Shown: in pieces, positions 15,371 through 24,197 of the stretch
How positions within the stretch are numbered: the stretch's first letter is position 1
Layout: each line of letters opens with the position of its first letter
Source of the DNA: Saccharopolyspora shandongensis
GTDB taxonomy: Bacteria > Actinomycetota > Actinomycetes > Mycobacteriales > Pseudonocardiaceae
DNA: 64,000 bases
Assembly (NCBI RefSeq): GCF_900106995.1
Contig: NZ_FNOK01000005.1
Span: 1 to 64,000 of the forward strand
Direction of reading: 5' to 3'
Translations under genes and position numbers: made by a program
Notes under the pieces: model-generated
Seen by the model: the letters and a program-made list of their open reading frames with translations, nothing else
Told to the model about the DNA's origin: nothing
Database searches by the model: none

Positions 15371-16849
15371 TCACGCGCCGTACTTGGTGCTGCACGGGGC
15401 GAATCCTTCCTGGACGCCGACCCGGAAGGCCTCCACCCGGGCGAACCCGACGGGTACCTGATCGCCGTTGACGTTCGCCGCGATCAGGCTGTCCTCGCCG
15501 AGCAGCGCGGACACGCCCTCATCGATGTCGTCCGGCGCGATCCGCAGGCTGCCGACCGGGTTTCGCTGCCCGAACGGGTCCTCGACCAGCAGCCCGCTCC
15601 ACGAACCGACCATGCAGGCGGTGCGCAGGCCGGCGGCCTCGTCGTCCAGCGGCAGCCCCGTGGCCTTCTGCACCGACAGCGCATACCTGGACGCGACCTG
15701 GGCGTATGCGGCGAAATCGCCGTAGCCGGTGGAGTCCGCGTTCTTGCTCGGCGGTTGGCCGATCTTCTGCAACGCCGCCATGTCAAGCGAGATCGTGTTC
15801 GTGCTGGGGCAGTACGACGCAGGTGACGTGGCCTCCTGGCTGCCGCACGGCTTCAGCCCCGCGACGATCTTGGGCGGCTCGGCGCCGGTGTCGCGGAACA
15901 CCGTGCGCAGGCTCTTCTCCACCGCGTCGAGGCTCTGCTGGTCCACCGGGAGGTTGGCGTTCTCCTTCTGGATGGGCTTCCACGCCTGGAAGAGCGTCGT
16001 GCGCCGCTGGACGTCGTTGAAGTCCATCTTGGCGCAGCGCTGCGGGCCCTCGCTGAACCCGAACTGGAACGCCGTGACGCGGTCGAACGCGGAGCCGTGC
16101 GCGTTGCCGTCGCGGAAGTCGGCATCGCCCGGCGCGTCGCGGATGAAGTTCAGCACGCCCATGACCTCGTTGAGGCCCTGCCCGGTGGAAACCTGGAAGT
16201 ACTTCGAGGAACCCTCGGCGACGTGCCGGAAGTACGCGCCGGTGAAGCAGTCCGCCTGCTGCTCCAGCACGATCACCTGGTCGTTCGAGGTCGCCGTGCT
16301 CGCGCGGTGCTGCACGGCGTGCCCGATCTCGTGCGCGAGCACCGTCACCACTGCCATCGGCCCGAAGCTGTTGTTCAGCTCGGGGAGCAGGGTGCCCCGG
16401 TCCCACGCGATGGAGTCCTCCGGCGGGCAGTAGAAGGCGTTGACCACGCCCGCGGTGTTCTGCCCGCACAGCTGGAGGCCGGGACCGCCCGAGTCGTAGG
16501 ACACCAGCCGCTTGACCGGCTCGAAGCGCTTGCCGGGGAAGGCCTTCGGGAACGTCTTGGTCCAGAACTCGTCGATGTCGGCGACCGCGTCGCGCGCGAG
16601 CTTGTCCATCGCGCCGTTGTCGGTGCCCTCGACCGGCAAGGACGAACTCGGCGCGTCTTCCTTCGGTCCGCTCGGGCCGTTGGTGGCGGGCAGACCGGCG
16701 ACCTCGGTGGTCGAGTAGCCGCCGAGCGTCGTGGGGGTGCCGCTGATCGGCCGCGAGCACCCGCCGATCAGGGCCGCGCACGCGAGCGCGGAGACCGCGG
16801 TGGCGAGGATCCGCTTCCGCCGTCGGCTTCTTGTCGATACCGGTACCAC
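15371..16849 (-). CDS. Zinc metallopeptidase-like lipoprotein, paralogue 1
   Basis: 492 residues. The N-terminus ends in ALIGGCS, a lipobox, so the protein is probably anchored outside the membrane. The zinc motif VVTVLAHEIGHAVQH, with a downstream EQQADCFTGAY that supplies the third ligand, matches the neutral zinc metallopeptidase family (YpfJ-like), here with a longer C-terminal half. A Pro/Ser-rich linker follows the anchor. The protein at 17236-18483 shares the same plan, including FDRVTAFQFGFSEG versus FDRVSAFQSGFRDG, so the two are tandem paralogues. Start ATG at 16849 (MVPVSTRS); 16837 or later starts would also keep the signal. Confidence 0.87.
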   Translation of the reverse strand: MVPVSTRSRRRKRILATAVSALACAALIGGCSRPISGTPTTLGGYSTTEVAGLPATNGPSGPKEDAPSSSLPVEGTDNGAMDKLARDAVADIDEFWTKTFPKAFPGKRFEPVKRLVSYDSGGPGLQLCGQNTAGVVNAFYCPPEDSIAWDRGTLLPELNNSFGPMAVVTVLAHEIGHAVQHRASTATSNDQVIVLEQQADCFTGAYFRHVAEGSSKYFQVSTGQGLNEVMGVLNFIRDAPGDADFRDGNAHGSAFDRVTAFQFGFSEGPQRCAKMDFNDVQRRTTLFQAWKPIQKENANLPVDQQSLDAVEKSLRTVFRDTGAEPPKIVAGLKPCGSQEATSPASYCPSTNTISLDMAALQKIGQPPSKNADSTGYGDFAAYAQVASRYALSVQKATGLPLDDEAAGLRTACMVGSWSGLLVEDPFGQRNPVGSLRIAPDDIDEGVSALLGEDSLIAANVNGDQVPVGFARVEAFRVGVQEGFAPCSTKYGA

Positions 16850-16978
16850 TGACGCGCCCCATCCTGCTGGCCGAAGTCCTCCTGCGCCGGGCCGGCGGCA
16901 GTGCCACCCGGTGCCGGAGCAGCCTATCGGTTACCTGATCGACCTCACGTGCGATCTCGTCGGATCGCGAGGGGCGGG

Positions 16979-17041
16979 GTGACAGGAAGGTTCCCATGCT
17001 CACGCCCGGTCGTCGGCGGTGACAGGAAGGTTCCCGTGCTC
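16979..17041 (-). repeat. Dispersed 23-bp repeat, cluster D (2 copies)
   Basis: Copies at 16979-17001 (GTGACAGGAAGGTTCCC then ATGCTC) and 17019-17041 (with GTGCTC), step 40 bases. The second copy ends immediately before the truncated HxlR coding sequence and supplies the in-frame stop TGA at 17020-17022 upstream of it. Confidence 0.92.
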
Positions 17042-17043
17042 TC

Positions 17044-17235
17044 GGGCGGCGGAAGCTGGAGCGCGACGGCCTGCTCGTGCGGACCGTCCCTCCGACGGTG
17101 CCGCCGAAGGTCGAGTACGAGCTCACGTCGATGGCGCCCGAGCTGCACGAGACGCTGGTCGGCCTGGTGGGCAGGGCGGAGCGCCACCGGCCCGGGATCA
17201 TCCGGGCGCGCGCCGACTACGACGCCCGGCCCTGA
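17044..17235 (+). pseudogene. HxlR-family regulator remnant (C-terminal half only)
   Basis: In the frame of 17047 the DNA reads RRKLERDGLLVRTV then PPTVPPKVEYELT, and ends RARADYDARP-stop at 17233-17235. TVPPKVEYELT is the hallmark wing sequence of HxlR winged-helix regulators. About 62 of the usual 110-150 residues remain. The N-terminal helix-turn-helix and start codon are gone, and the break falls within 5 bases of the end of a 23-bp repeat copy. Clearly a decayed gene; the stop abuts the end of the minus-strand gene at 17236. Confidence 0.85.
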
Positions 17236-18483
17236 TCAGCAGGCCGTCGCGCCGCCGAGCGCGCCGGTGCGGAAGGCTTCGAGCCGGGCGAATCCGGTCA
17301 GCGTGTTGGTGCCTTGCGCGTCGCGGGCGACGTCGTCGGATTCGAGCACGATCGTTACGGCCTCGTCGAGGTCGCCTTGCGACAGCCCCGGCTGCACGGC
17401 GGTGTACGCGCCGGTGAGGCACGTGATCTGCGTGCTCGCGGCGGCTCCGGTGGTGGGGCGGCCGAGTTCGGTGAGCGCGGCGAGCGCGAAGCGGGAAGCG
17501 AGCAGCGTCGTGGCTGCTTGGCCGCCGATCCTGCGGTGCGGTTCGGTGATCGCCGCGCGATCGATGACGATCGCGGGCGGCTGCGCGCAGAACGTGGCGG
17601 GGCCGGTCGTTCCGGGGCAGGCAGGCGTCGAGCGGACGTCCGGCGCGGTCCAGCGTCCGCCGCGCTGGGTGACGAGATCACCGAAGTAGCCGGAAATCCG
17701 GTCGGCGCGCAGTGCTTCGTCCAGCGGTTTGTTCGCATCGTCCGGAACCGGCGCGGCCAGCGACGTTTCCGTCACGTCGGCGCAGCGCCGCGCGCCGTCG
17801 CGAAAGCCGCTCTGGAAAGCCGAAACGCGGTCGAAGGCGGTGCCGTGCGCCGCGGTGGTGCTCGTGTTCACCGGGTCGCGGAAGACGACGATCGCGCGCA
17901 TCGCCCGGTCCAGCTGCTCCGGGTCGATGCGCAGGTGCTCGGCGTGGCCGTCGACGACCCAGCGGACGAACGAACCCGAGTAGCAGTCGGCCATCGCTTC
18001 TAGGCGCACCGAGGCGTCGTCGACGTCCATCCCGGCGCGCTGCTGCACCGCGTGGCCGATCTCGTGCGCGAGAACCACCACGACCGACGCGTCGCCGTAG
18101 TGCTCCCGCAGCACCGGGAGCAGCGCTGCGCGATCCCAGGCGATCGCATCGACGGTGGCGCAGTAGTACGCGTTGCCTTCGATGTCCTTCACATCGGTCG
18201 CACACGGTGGCGGGACACCAGTGCTGTTGGTGTCGACCGAGAAGAACCCGCCGTCCAGGTCCCGCCACGGCTTGCCGAACACCGCCGGGTACTGCGCGGC
18301 CCAGAAGCGCTGCACGTCGGTGACCACCGTGGCCGCGACCCGGTCGGCGTCGCCTTGGTCGGTGCCGTGCACGAACGCCGGATCGACCGTGTGATCGACC
18401 ACACGGGCCGGTTCGGGCGGTGCAGCCGTGCAGCCGCCGGCGATCACCAAGATCACCAGCGCCACCAGTCCAATCGCACGCAC
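17236..18483 (-). CDS. Zinc metallopeptidase-like lipoprotein, paralogue 2
   Basis: 415 residues. The N-terminus VVRAIGLVALVILVIAGGCTAA is a lipoprotein signal. The zinc motif VVVVLAHEIGHAVQQRAG and the downstream LEAMADCYSGSFV match paralogue 1 at 15371-16849, as do the conserved EGNAYYCATVDAIAWDRAALLPVL and the C-terminal GFARLEAFRTGALGGA. Start GTG at 18483, chosen because it places the signal at the N-terminus. Divergent from glgP. Substrate unknown; probably acts at the cell surface. Confidence 0.85.
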   Translation of the reverse strand: MRAIGLVALVILVIAGGCTAAPPEPARVVDHTVDPAFVHGTDQGDADRVAATVVTDVQRFWAAQYPAVFGKPWRDLDGGFFSVDTNSTGVPPPCATDVKDIEGNAYYCATVDAIAWDRAALLPVLREHYGDASVVVVLAHEIGHAVQQRAGMDVDDASVRLEAMADCYSGSFVRWVVDGHAEHLRIDPEQLDRAMRAIVVFRDPVNTSTTAAHGTAFDRVSAFQSGFRDGARRCADVTETSLAAPVPDDANKPLDEALRADRISGYFGDLVTQRGGRWTAPDVRSTPACPGTTGPATFCAQPPAIVIDRAAITEPHRRIGGQAATTLLASRFALAALTELGRPTTGAAASTQITCLTGAYTAVQPGLSQGDLDEAVTIVLESDDVARDAQGTNTLTGFARLEAFRTGALGGATAC

Positions 18484-18571
18484 GACGTCAAGCTTCCCAC
18501 CGGTCGCGGGTTCGGGCGGCGCTGGCACGTCCGCGGACGCGCCGCGGCGCGCCGAGATATTGTCCGCTGCT

Positions 18572-21124
18572 GTGAGAGCAGTCCACCGCTTCACCGTGCG
18601 AGCCCACCTGCCCGAGCAGCTGAGTGCGCTCGGCACGCTGGCGACCAACCTCCGCTGGGCCTGGCACCCGCCGACCCAGGACCTGTTCGCCGCGGTCGAT
18701 CCGCAGGTGTGGTCGGCGGTGGGGGCGGACCCGCTGCGGCTGCTCGCCGAGGTGCCCGCCGAGCGGCTGCGGCAGCTGGCCGGCGACCAGGACTTCCTGG
18801 CGCGCACCCGGGCCGTCGACGACGACCTGCGCCGCTACCTGGCGGTGCCCCGCTGGTACCAGCAGCGGCAGGACGAGGATGCCGGGCTGCCTACCTCGAT
18901 CGCCTACTTCTCGATGGAGTTCGGCCTCACCGAGGCGCTGCCGAACTACTCCGGCGGCCTCGGGGTGCTGGCGGGCGACCACCTGAAGTCGGCCTCCGAC
19001 CTCGGCGTGCCGATGATCGGCGTCGGGTTGCTGTACCGGTCCGGGTACTTCCGGCAGTCGCTGTCGGCGGAGGGCTGGCAGGTCGAGCACTACCCGGTGC
19101 TGGATCCGCGCGGGCTGCCGCTGGAGATGCTGACCGAGCCGTCCGGGAAGCCGGTCCAGGTGCGGGTCGCGATGCCCGCCGGGCGCACCCTGCACGCGCG
19201 GATCTGGAAGGCGCAGGTCGGCCGGGTGCCGCTGCTGCTGCTGGACAGCGACCTGCCGGAGAACGACGACGACCTGCGCAAGACCACCGACCGGCTCTAC
19301 GGCGGCGACGCGGCGCACCGGATCCGCCAGGAGATCCTGGCCGGCATCGGCGGCATGCGCGCGGTCCGCGCCTACTGCGAGCTGACCGGCCACCCGCAGC
19401 CCGAGGTGTTCCACACCAACGAGGGCCACGCCGGGTTCCTGGGCCTGGAGCGGGCCCGCGAGCTGCAGGAGGACCCGGGGCTGCAGTTCGACCAGGCGGT
19501 GGCCGCGGTGCGGGCCGGGACGGTGTTCACCACCCACACCCCGGTCCCGGCCGGGATCGACCGCTTCCCGGTGGATCTGGTCCGGCACTACTTCGGCGAC
19601 GGCTCGGAGCAGGCCCTGGTGCCCGGCGTGCCCACGGATCGGGTGCTCGCGCTGGGCGCCGAGGACAACCCGGGCATGTTCAACATGGCCCACATGGGGC
19701 TGCGGCTCGCGCAGCGCGCCAACGGCGTCTCCGAGCTGCACGGCGAGGTCATCCGCGAGATGTTCCGCAACCTGTGGCCGGGCTTCGGCGTCGCGGAGGT
19801 CCCGATCCGCTCGGTCACCAACGGGGTGCACGGCCCGACCTGGTCGGCGCGGGAACTCGGCAAGCTGATCGGCGAGTCCGAAATGGACAGCGGTGCCGGG
19901 TTGCGCGGCATCGAGCCGGTCAGCGACTCGCTGCTGTGGGAGCTGCGCTGCTCGCTGCGCCAGCGGCTGGTCGACGAGGTGCGCAGGCGGCTGCGCACCG
20001 CGTGGCTGCGGCGCGGCGCCTCGGACCTGGAACTCGGTTGGTGCGACACGGTTTTCGACCCGGACGTGCTGACCATCGGCTTCGCCCGCCGGGTGCCGAC
20101 CTACAAGCGGGCCACGCTGATGCTGCGCGACACCGAGCGGCTGCGGGAGCTGCTGCTCGACGCGGACCGCCCGGTGCAGATCGTCGTCGCGGGCAAGTCG
20201 CACCCGGCGGACGAGGGCGGGAAGGCGATGATTCAGCGGATCGTGCGCTTCGCCGACCAGGCCGACGTGCGGCACCGCATCGTGTTCCTGCCGGACTACG
20301 ACATGTCGCTGGCCAAGTACCTGGTGTCGGGCTGCGACGTGTGGCTGAACAACCCCGTGCGGCCGCTGGAGGCGTGCGGCACCTCGGGGATGAAGGCGGC
20401 GCTCAACGGTGGCCTGAACCTGTCGGTGCGGGACGGCTGGTGGGACGAGATGTTCGACGGCCACAACGGCTGGGCGATCCCGAACGCCGACGGCGTCAGC
20501 GACCCGAACCGGCGCGACGACCTGGAGTCCGCCGCCCTGTACGAGCTGATCTCCGACCACGTGGCCCCGATGTTCTACGAGCGCAACACCGACGGGGTGC
20601 CGGGCAAGTGGATGTCGATGGTGCGGCACACCCTGGCGACGCTGGGCCCGCGCGTGCAGGCGTCCCGGATGATCCGCGAGTACGTCGACAACCACTACAC
20701 CCCGGCCGCCCGGTCGGTGCGGGCCGTGTCGGCGGACGACTACCGCGGGGCGCGGGAGATCGCGGACTACCGCGCCCGGCTGCAGGCGGCCTGGACCTGG
20801 GTGCGGATCAGCGACACCGAGATGTCCGTCGACGACGGCGGCACGCCGCTGCTCGGCGGGCAGGTCACGGTGCGGGCGCGGGTCGACCTGGCCGGGCTCG
20901 ATCCGTCCGATGTGGATGTCGAAGTCGTCGTGGGGCGGGTGGACGACTCCGACGTGCTGCACGACTTCGTCACCGCGTCGATGCAACCGGCGGAGGCCGG
21001 GCGCTACGCGGCGGCGGTGACCCTGCCGCACGCGGGCCCGGCCGGCTACACCGTCCGGGTCCTGCCCCGGCACCCGCTGCTGTCCGGCCCGGCCGAGCTG
21101 GGCAAGGTCGTCCTCGCCGGCTGA
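18572..21124 (+). CDS. glgP: Alpha-glucan (glycogen/maltodextrin) phosphorylase
   Basis: 850 residues; releases glucose-1-phosphate from alpha-1,4-glucans. The N-terminal DUF3417-type region (FTVRAHLPEQLSALGTLATNLRWAWHP) and the body YFSMEFGLTEALPNYSGGLGVLAGDHLK are typical of the GlgP type that lacks animal-like allosteric insertions. The PLP lysine lies in RPLEACGTSGMKAALNGG. Start GTG at 18572 gives VRAVHRFTVRAHLPEQL. Divergent from the lipoprotein gene across an 88-bp gap. No glycogen-synthesis genes are adjacent. Confidence 0.95.
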   Translation: MRAVHRFTVRAHLPEQLSALGTLATNLRWAWHPPTQDLFAAVDPQVWSAVGADPLRLLAEVPAERLRQLAGDQDFLARTRAVDDDLRRYLAVPRWYQQRQDEDAGLPTSIAYFSMEFGLTEALPNYSGGLGVLAGDHLKSASDLGVPMIGVGLLYRSGYFRQSLSAEGWQVEHYPVLDPRGLPLEMLTEPSGKPVQVRVAMPAGRTLHARIWKAQVGRVPLLLLDSDLPENDDDLRKTTDRLYGGDAAHRIRQEILAGIGGMRAVRAYCELTGHPQPEVFHTNEGHAGFLGLERARELQEDPGLQFDQAVAAVRAGTVFTTHTPVPAGIDRFPVDLVRHYFGDGSEQALVPGVPTDRVLALGAEDNPGMFNMAHMGLRLAQRANGVSELHGEVIREMFRNLWPGFGVAEVPIRSVTNGVHGPTWSARELGKLIGESEMDSGAGLRGIEPVSDSLLWELRCSLRQRLVDEVRRRLRTAWLRRGASDLELGWCDTVFDPDVLTIGFARRVPTYKRATLMLRDTERLRELLLDADRPVQIVVAGKSHPADEGGKAMIQRIVRFADQADVRHRIVFLPDYDMSLAKYLVSGCDVWLNNPVRPLEACGTSGMKAALNGGLNLSVRDGWWDEMFDGHNGWAIPNADGVSDPNRRDDLESAALYELISDHVAPMFYERNTDGVPGKWMSMVRHTLATLGPRVQASRMIREYVDNHYTPAARSVRAVSADDYRGAREIADYRARLQAAWTWVRISDTEMSVDDGGTPLLGGQVTVRARVDLAGLDPSDVDVEVVVGRVDDSDVLHDFVTASMQPAEAGRYAAAVTLPHAGPAGYTVRVLPRHPLLSGPAELGKVVLAG

Positions 21125-21130
21125 CCCCGG

Positions 21131-22318
21131 TCAGGCGGGCACCGGGGCCTCCGTGCGCGGCGCGTGCTGGGGCCGGCGCTGCAGGTAGCCGGCCCACGCC
21201 GCGGCGAGCAGGCCCGTCGCGCCGATCGCGGCGCCCACCCAGGCCACCGAGGCGAAGCCGAACCCGGCGCTGATGGCCATGCCGCCCAGCATCGGCGCGA
21301 GCGTGTTGCCGATGTTGAACGCCGAGGTATTGACGGCTCCCACGAGCGTCGGAGCCCCGGGCGCGAGGGTGAAGGCCCGCGACTGCAGGGCCGGGTTGGT
21401 GACGAACCCGCCGACGCCCAGGACGAAGACGAGGACCGTGGTGATGATCGCGTTGCCCGCCGTGACGGCGAGGAGCGCGGAGGCGATCACCAGCGTGCCG
21501 AGGCCGACGAGGAGCGTGCCGACCGGGCGCGCCTGCGCGGTGCGCCCGCCGATCGTCATGCCGATCAGGCCGCCCAGCCCGAACAAGGCCAGCTCGGCGG
21601 GTACCCACGCCTCGGGTAGCCCGGTCACATCGGTCAGCACCGGGGCGAGGTAGCTGAAGGTGACGATGACCGCGCCGAAGGCGAAGGTCGTGATCGCGTA
21701 CGACAGCCACAGCTGGGGCCGGGCCATCGCGCGCAGTTCGGCTGCGGCGCTGCTGGGCTGCGCGGGCGAGGCCGCGTTGTCGTGGATGGTGAACAGCGAG
21801 CACACCAGGCTCACCGCCGTGAGGGCGGCGACGGCCCAGAACACCGCTCGCCAGCCGGCGAGCTGGCTGAGCACGGTGCCCGCCGGAACCCCGACGATGG
21901 TGGCGAGGGTCAGGCCGCCCGCGATGATCGCGACGGCCCGGCTCCTGGCGCCGGGCGGCACGAGGCTGACGCCGGCGGCCACGGCGACTGCCCAGAACCC
22001 CGCGTAGGACAGGGCGCTCACGATGCGGGTGGCCATCAGCACCCCGTAGCCGGGCGCCAGCGCCCCGACGAGGTGCGCGGCGATGAAGACGCCTTGCAGC
22101 GCTACCAGCGCTTTCCGGCGCGGCCAGCGGATGGTGGCGATGGCCAGCAGCGGGGCGCCGACGACCATGCCGACGGCGAACGCGGAGATCAGCAGGCCCG
22201 CGTCCGGGATGGACACGCCGAGATCTGCGGCCATGCCGGGCAGCAGTCCCGAGAGCATGAACTCCGAGGTTCCCTGGGTGAAGATGCCCAGGCCGAGGAT
22301 GTAGACGGCAAGGGGCAT
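21131..22318 (-). CDS. MFS drug exporter, Cmx/CmrA chloramphenicol-efflux type
   Basis: 395 residues with twelve predicted TM helices. The N-terminus MPLAVYILGLGIFTQGTSE and the following PDAGLLISAFAVGMVVGAP closely match Cmx/CmrA exporters of corynebacteria and rhodococci. Motif A-like RWPRRKALVALQ follows TM2. Probably exports chloramphenicol-like or other drugs; substrate not provable here. Divergent from the TetR gene at 22441, with two matching operator-like sites between them, so likely repressed by it. Confidence 0.88.
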   Translation of the reverse strand: MPLAVYILGLGIFTQGTSEFMLSGLLPGMAADLGVSIPDAGLLISAFAVGMVVGAPLLAIATIRWPRRKALVALQGVFIAAHLVGALAPGYGVLMATRIVSALSYAGFWAVAVAAGVSLVPPGARSRAVAIIAGGLTLATIVGVPAGTVLSQLAGWRAVFWAVAALTAVSLVCSLFTIHDNAASPAQPSSAAAELRAMARPQLWLSYAITTFAFGAVIVTFSYLAPVLTDVTGLPEAWVPAELALFGLGGLIGMTIGGRTAQARPVGTLLVGLGTLVIASALLAVTAGNAIITTVLVFVLGVGGFVTNPALQSRAFTLAPGAPTLVGAVNTSAFNIGNTLAPMLGGMAISAGFGFASVAWVGAAIGATGLLAAAWAGYLQRRPQHAPRTEAPVPA

Positions 22319-22368
22319 GGACGGTCCTCCAACGAGTCGGTGATCACTGCCGGGCCGACGCTAGCAAC

Positions 22369-22425
22369 GTTTTGAAGCAGTCGATTCAAAATGTGACCGA
22401 GGTTTCGTTGCAATCGCTTCAAAAC
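22369..22425. promoter_or_regulatory. TetR operator candidates between MFS exporter and TetR genes
   Basis: Site 1 (22369-22391) has inverted TTTTGAA and TTCAAAA arms around GCAGTCGA. Site 2 (22410-22425) reads GCAATCGCTTCAAAAC and repeats the TCG-TTCAAAA half. Both lie in the shared 122-bp gap, where the divergent TetR would control the exporter and itself. Confidence 0.65.
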
Positions 22426-22440
22426 TGCTACGGTGGGGAC

Positions 22441-23019
22441 ATGGCCCGGCCGAGGAAGTTCGACGACGCCCGCGTTCTCGACGCCGCGATGGACACGTTC
22501 TGGCGCAACGGGTACGAGGCGACGTCGACCCGGGACCTGAGCGACCGCACCGAACTGGGGCCGTCGAGCCTCTACAACGCGTTCGGCGACAAGCGCCAGC
22601 TGTACCTGAAGTCGTTGCGCAAGTACTACGAGACCGCCACCGCGGAACAGGTCGCGGTGCTGCAAGGCCCGGGACCGGTCAAGGACGGGGTGCGGGAACT
22701 GCTGGCCGACGCGATCGACGCCGACCTCTCCGGCGCCGACCGGCCGGGCTGCTTCGCGATCAACGCGGCCATCGAGCGCGCGAGCTCGGATCCGGACGTC
22801 CGAGCCGAGGTGCGGCGGACCTTCGCGGCGGTCGAGGAAGCGCTGCGCGAAACCCTCGCGCGAGGACAGCGCTCCGGCGAGATCGACCCGACGCGCGATG
22901 CGGAAACCCTGGCGCGCCAAGTGCTCAGCACGTACTACGGGCTGCGCGTGCTGGCCCGGGTCCAAGACGACCGCCAGGTGCTGATGAGCATCGTGGAGAA
23001 CCTGCTGGACGGACTGTGA
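22441..23019 (+). CDS. TetR-family regulator, probable repressor of the adjacent exporter
   Basis: 192 residues. The N-terminal helix-turn-helix ARVLDAAMDTFWRNGYEATSTRDLSD followed by SSLYNAFGDKRQLYL is classic TetR. The ligand domain carries GCFAINAAIER, typical of the TetR_C_16/AcrR-like group. Start ATG at 22441. Divergence from the exporter and the shared operator sites support local repression. Confidence 0.93.
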   Translation: MARPRKFDDARVLDAAMDTFWRNGYEATSTRDLSDRTELGPSSLYNAFGDKRQLYLKSLRKYYETATAEQVAVLQGPGPVKDGVRELLADAIDADLSGADRPGCFAINAAIERASSDPDVRAEVRRTFAAVEEALRETLARGQRSGEIDPTRDAETLARQVLSTYYGLRVLARVQDDRQVLMSIVENLLDGL

Positions 23020-23053
23020 CCGACAGCGCGTCGCTGCGGCGCATGATGACCAC

Positions 23054-23559
23054 GTGGACGATCAACGGCGGATCGAGCCGCCGCGGGCGGGTGACGAGCG
23101 GGCGACCTTGACCGGCGTCCTCCAGTTCCAGCGCGAAACCCTGGCCGTGAAGTGCGCGGGGCTGACCGCGGAGCAGCTCAAGGAACGGGCGGTTGCGCCC
23201 TCGGGTCTCTCACTGCTCGGGCTGGTCCGGCACATGGCCGAGGTCGAACGCAGCTGGTTCCGGAACGCGTTCCGCGGCGAGAACAGCAATAGTCCCTGGA
23301 CTCCGCCGGGGGCCGACGAGTTCGCCGATTTCGACGTGGACGCCGCCGATCCCGACGAAGCGTTCGCGATCTGGCACCGGGAGTGCGCGCGATCCCGGGA
23401 GATCGTGTCCGCCGCCGAATCCCTCGATGCCACTGGTGAATACCGCGCGAGGTCTTCTCGCTCCGCTACGTCCTGGCGCACATGATCGAGGAATACGCGC
23501 GGCACAACGGGCACGCCGATCCGCTGCGTGAACGCATCGACGGAACCACCGGCGAATAG
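23054..23559 (+). pseudogene. DinB-like (DUF664) protein, frameshifted
   Basis: The frame from 23054 encodes a mini-DinB four-helix protein (LTGVLQFQRETLAVKCAGL, LGLVRHMAEVERSWFRNAF) up to GEYR. It then leaves the family sequence and stops at 23485. The missing C-terminus continues in another frame ([26 protein letters not shown]) and ends at the TAG at 23557-23559. The frames meet at a CGCGCG tract (23444-23449); removing one CG restores a complete protein of about 168 residues. The metal-binding histidines are split between the frames. Either a recent 2-bp slippage mutation or a sequencing error. Confidence 0.85.
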
Positions 23560-23613
23560 CGGTTCCGGTTCGTTCGCAACCAGCCGGTCGGCTGCGGGAG
23601 TACTGTTCGAATT

Positions 23614-24186
23614 GTGTCCCGCAACGCGGAATCCACCAGAGCCCGGATCTTTGAGGCGGCGGTCACCGAATTCGCCGCCCACGGCATCGCCGGTGCCCGC
23701 GTCGACCGGATCGCCAAGCGGGCGCGGGCCAACAAGCAGCTGATCTACGCCTACTTCGGCGGCAAGGACGCGCTGTTCTCGGCGGTGCTGCAACGAACGA
23801 TGGACGAACTGGCCGCCGAAGTCCCGATCGAGGGCGACGATCTGCCCGGCTACGCCGACCGGCTCGCCGCCTACCACCTCGCGAATCCCCACGTGCTGCG
23901 CCTGCTGCTGTGGGAATCCCTGGAGCGCGGCGATTCCGGCGTCGTCACCGGCTCCGAACGTTGGGCGCACTACCGCGAGAAGGTGGCCAGCGTCCGCCGA
24001 GCCCAGGAAAGCGGAACGGCCACCGGCGAATTCGATGCGGGAATGCTCGGACTGCTCTCGATCGGCATGGTGGGCTGGCCGCTGGCCGTGCCGCAGCTGC
24101 GCCGCATGATGCTCGGCGACGCGGAGCCGGCGGATCTCCGGGCGGCCGCCCGGAAAGCCGTCGAGCGACTCGCCGAACCGCGCTGA
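23614..24186 (+). CDS. TetR-family transcriptional regulator
   Basis: 190 residues. The helix-turn-helix STRARIFEAAVTEFAAHGIAGARVDRIA plus NKQLIYAYFGGKDALFSAVL is textbook TetR. The C-terminal ligand domain is short and resembles the TetR_C_17-like group. Start GTG at 23614. Targets are unknown; it lies 12 bases from the end of the convergent GlxA-type regulator. Confidence 0.92.
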   Translation: MSRNAESTRARIFEAAVTEFAAHGIAGARVDRIAKRARANKQLIYAYFGGKDALFSAVLQRTMDELAAEVPIEGDDLPGYADRLAAYHLANPHVLRLLLWESLERGDSGVVTGSERWAHYREKVASVRRAQESGTATGEFDAGMLGLLSIGMVGWPLAVPQLRRMMLGDAEPADLRAAARKAVERLAEPR

Positions 24187-24197
24187 TCCGGCCGGTT

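Noticed and set aside
18428..18571. Longer glgP start
   Set aside because: The upstream in-frame sequence overlaps the start region of the divergent lipoprotein and has no family similarity; GTG at 18572 matches the family start.
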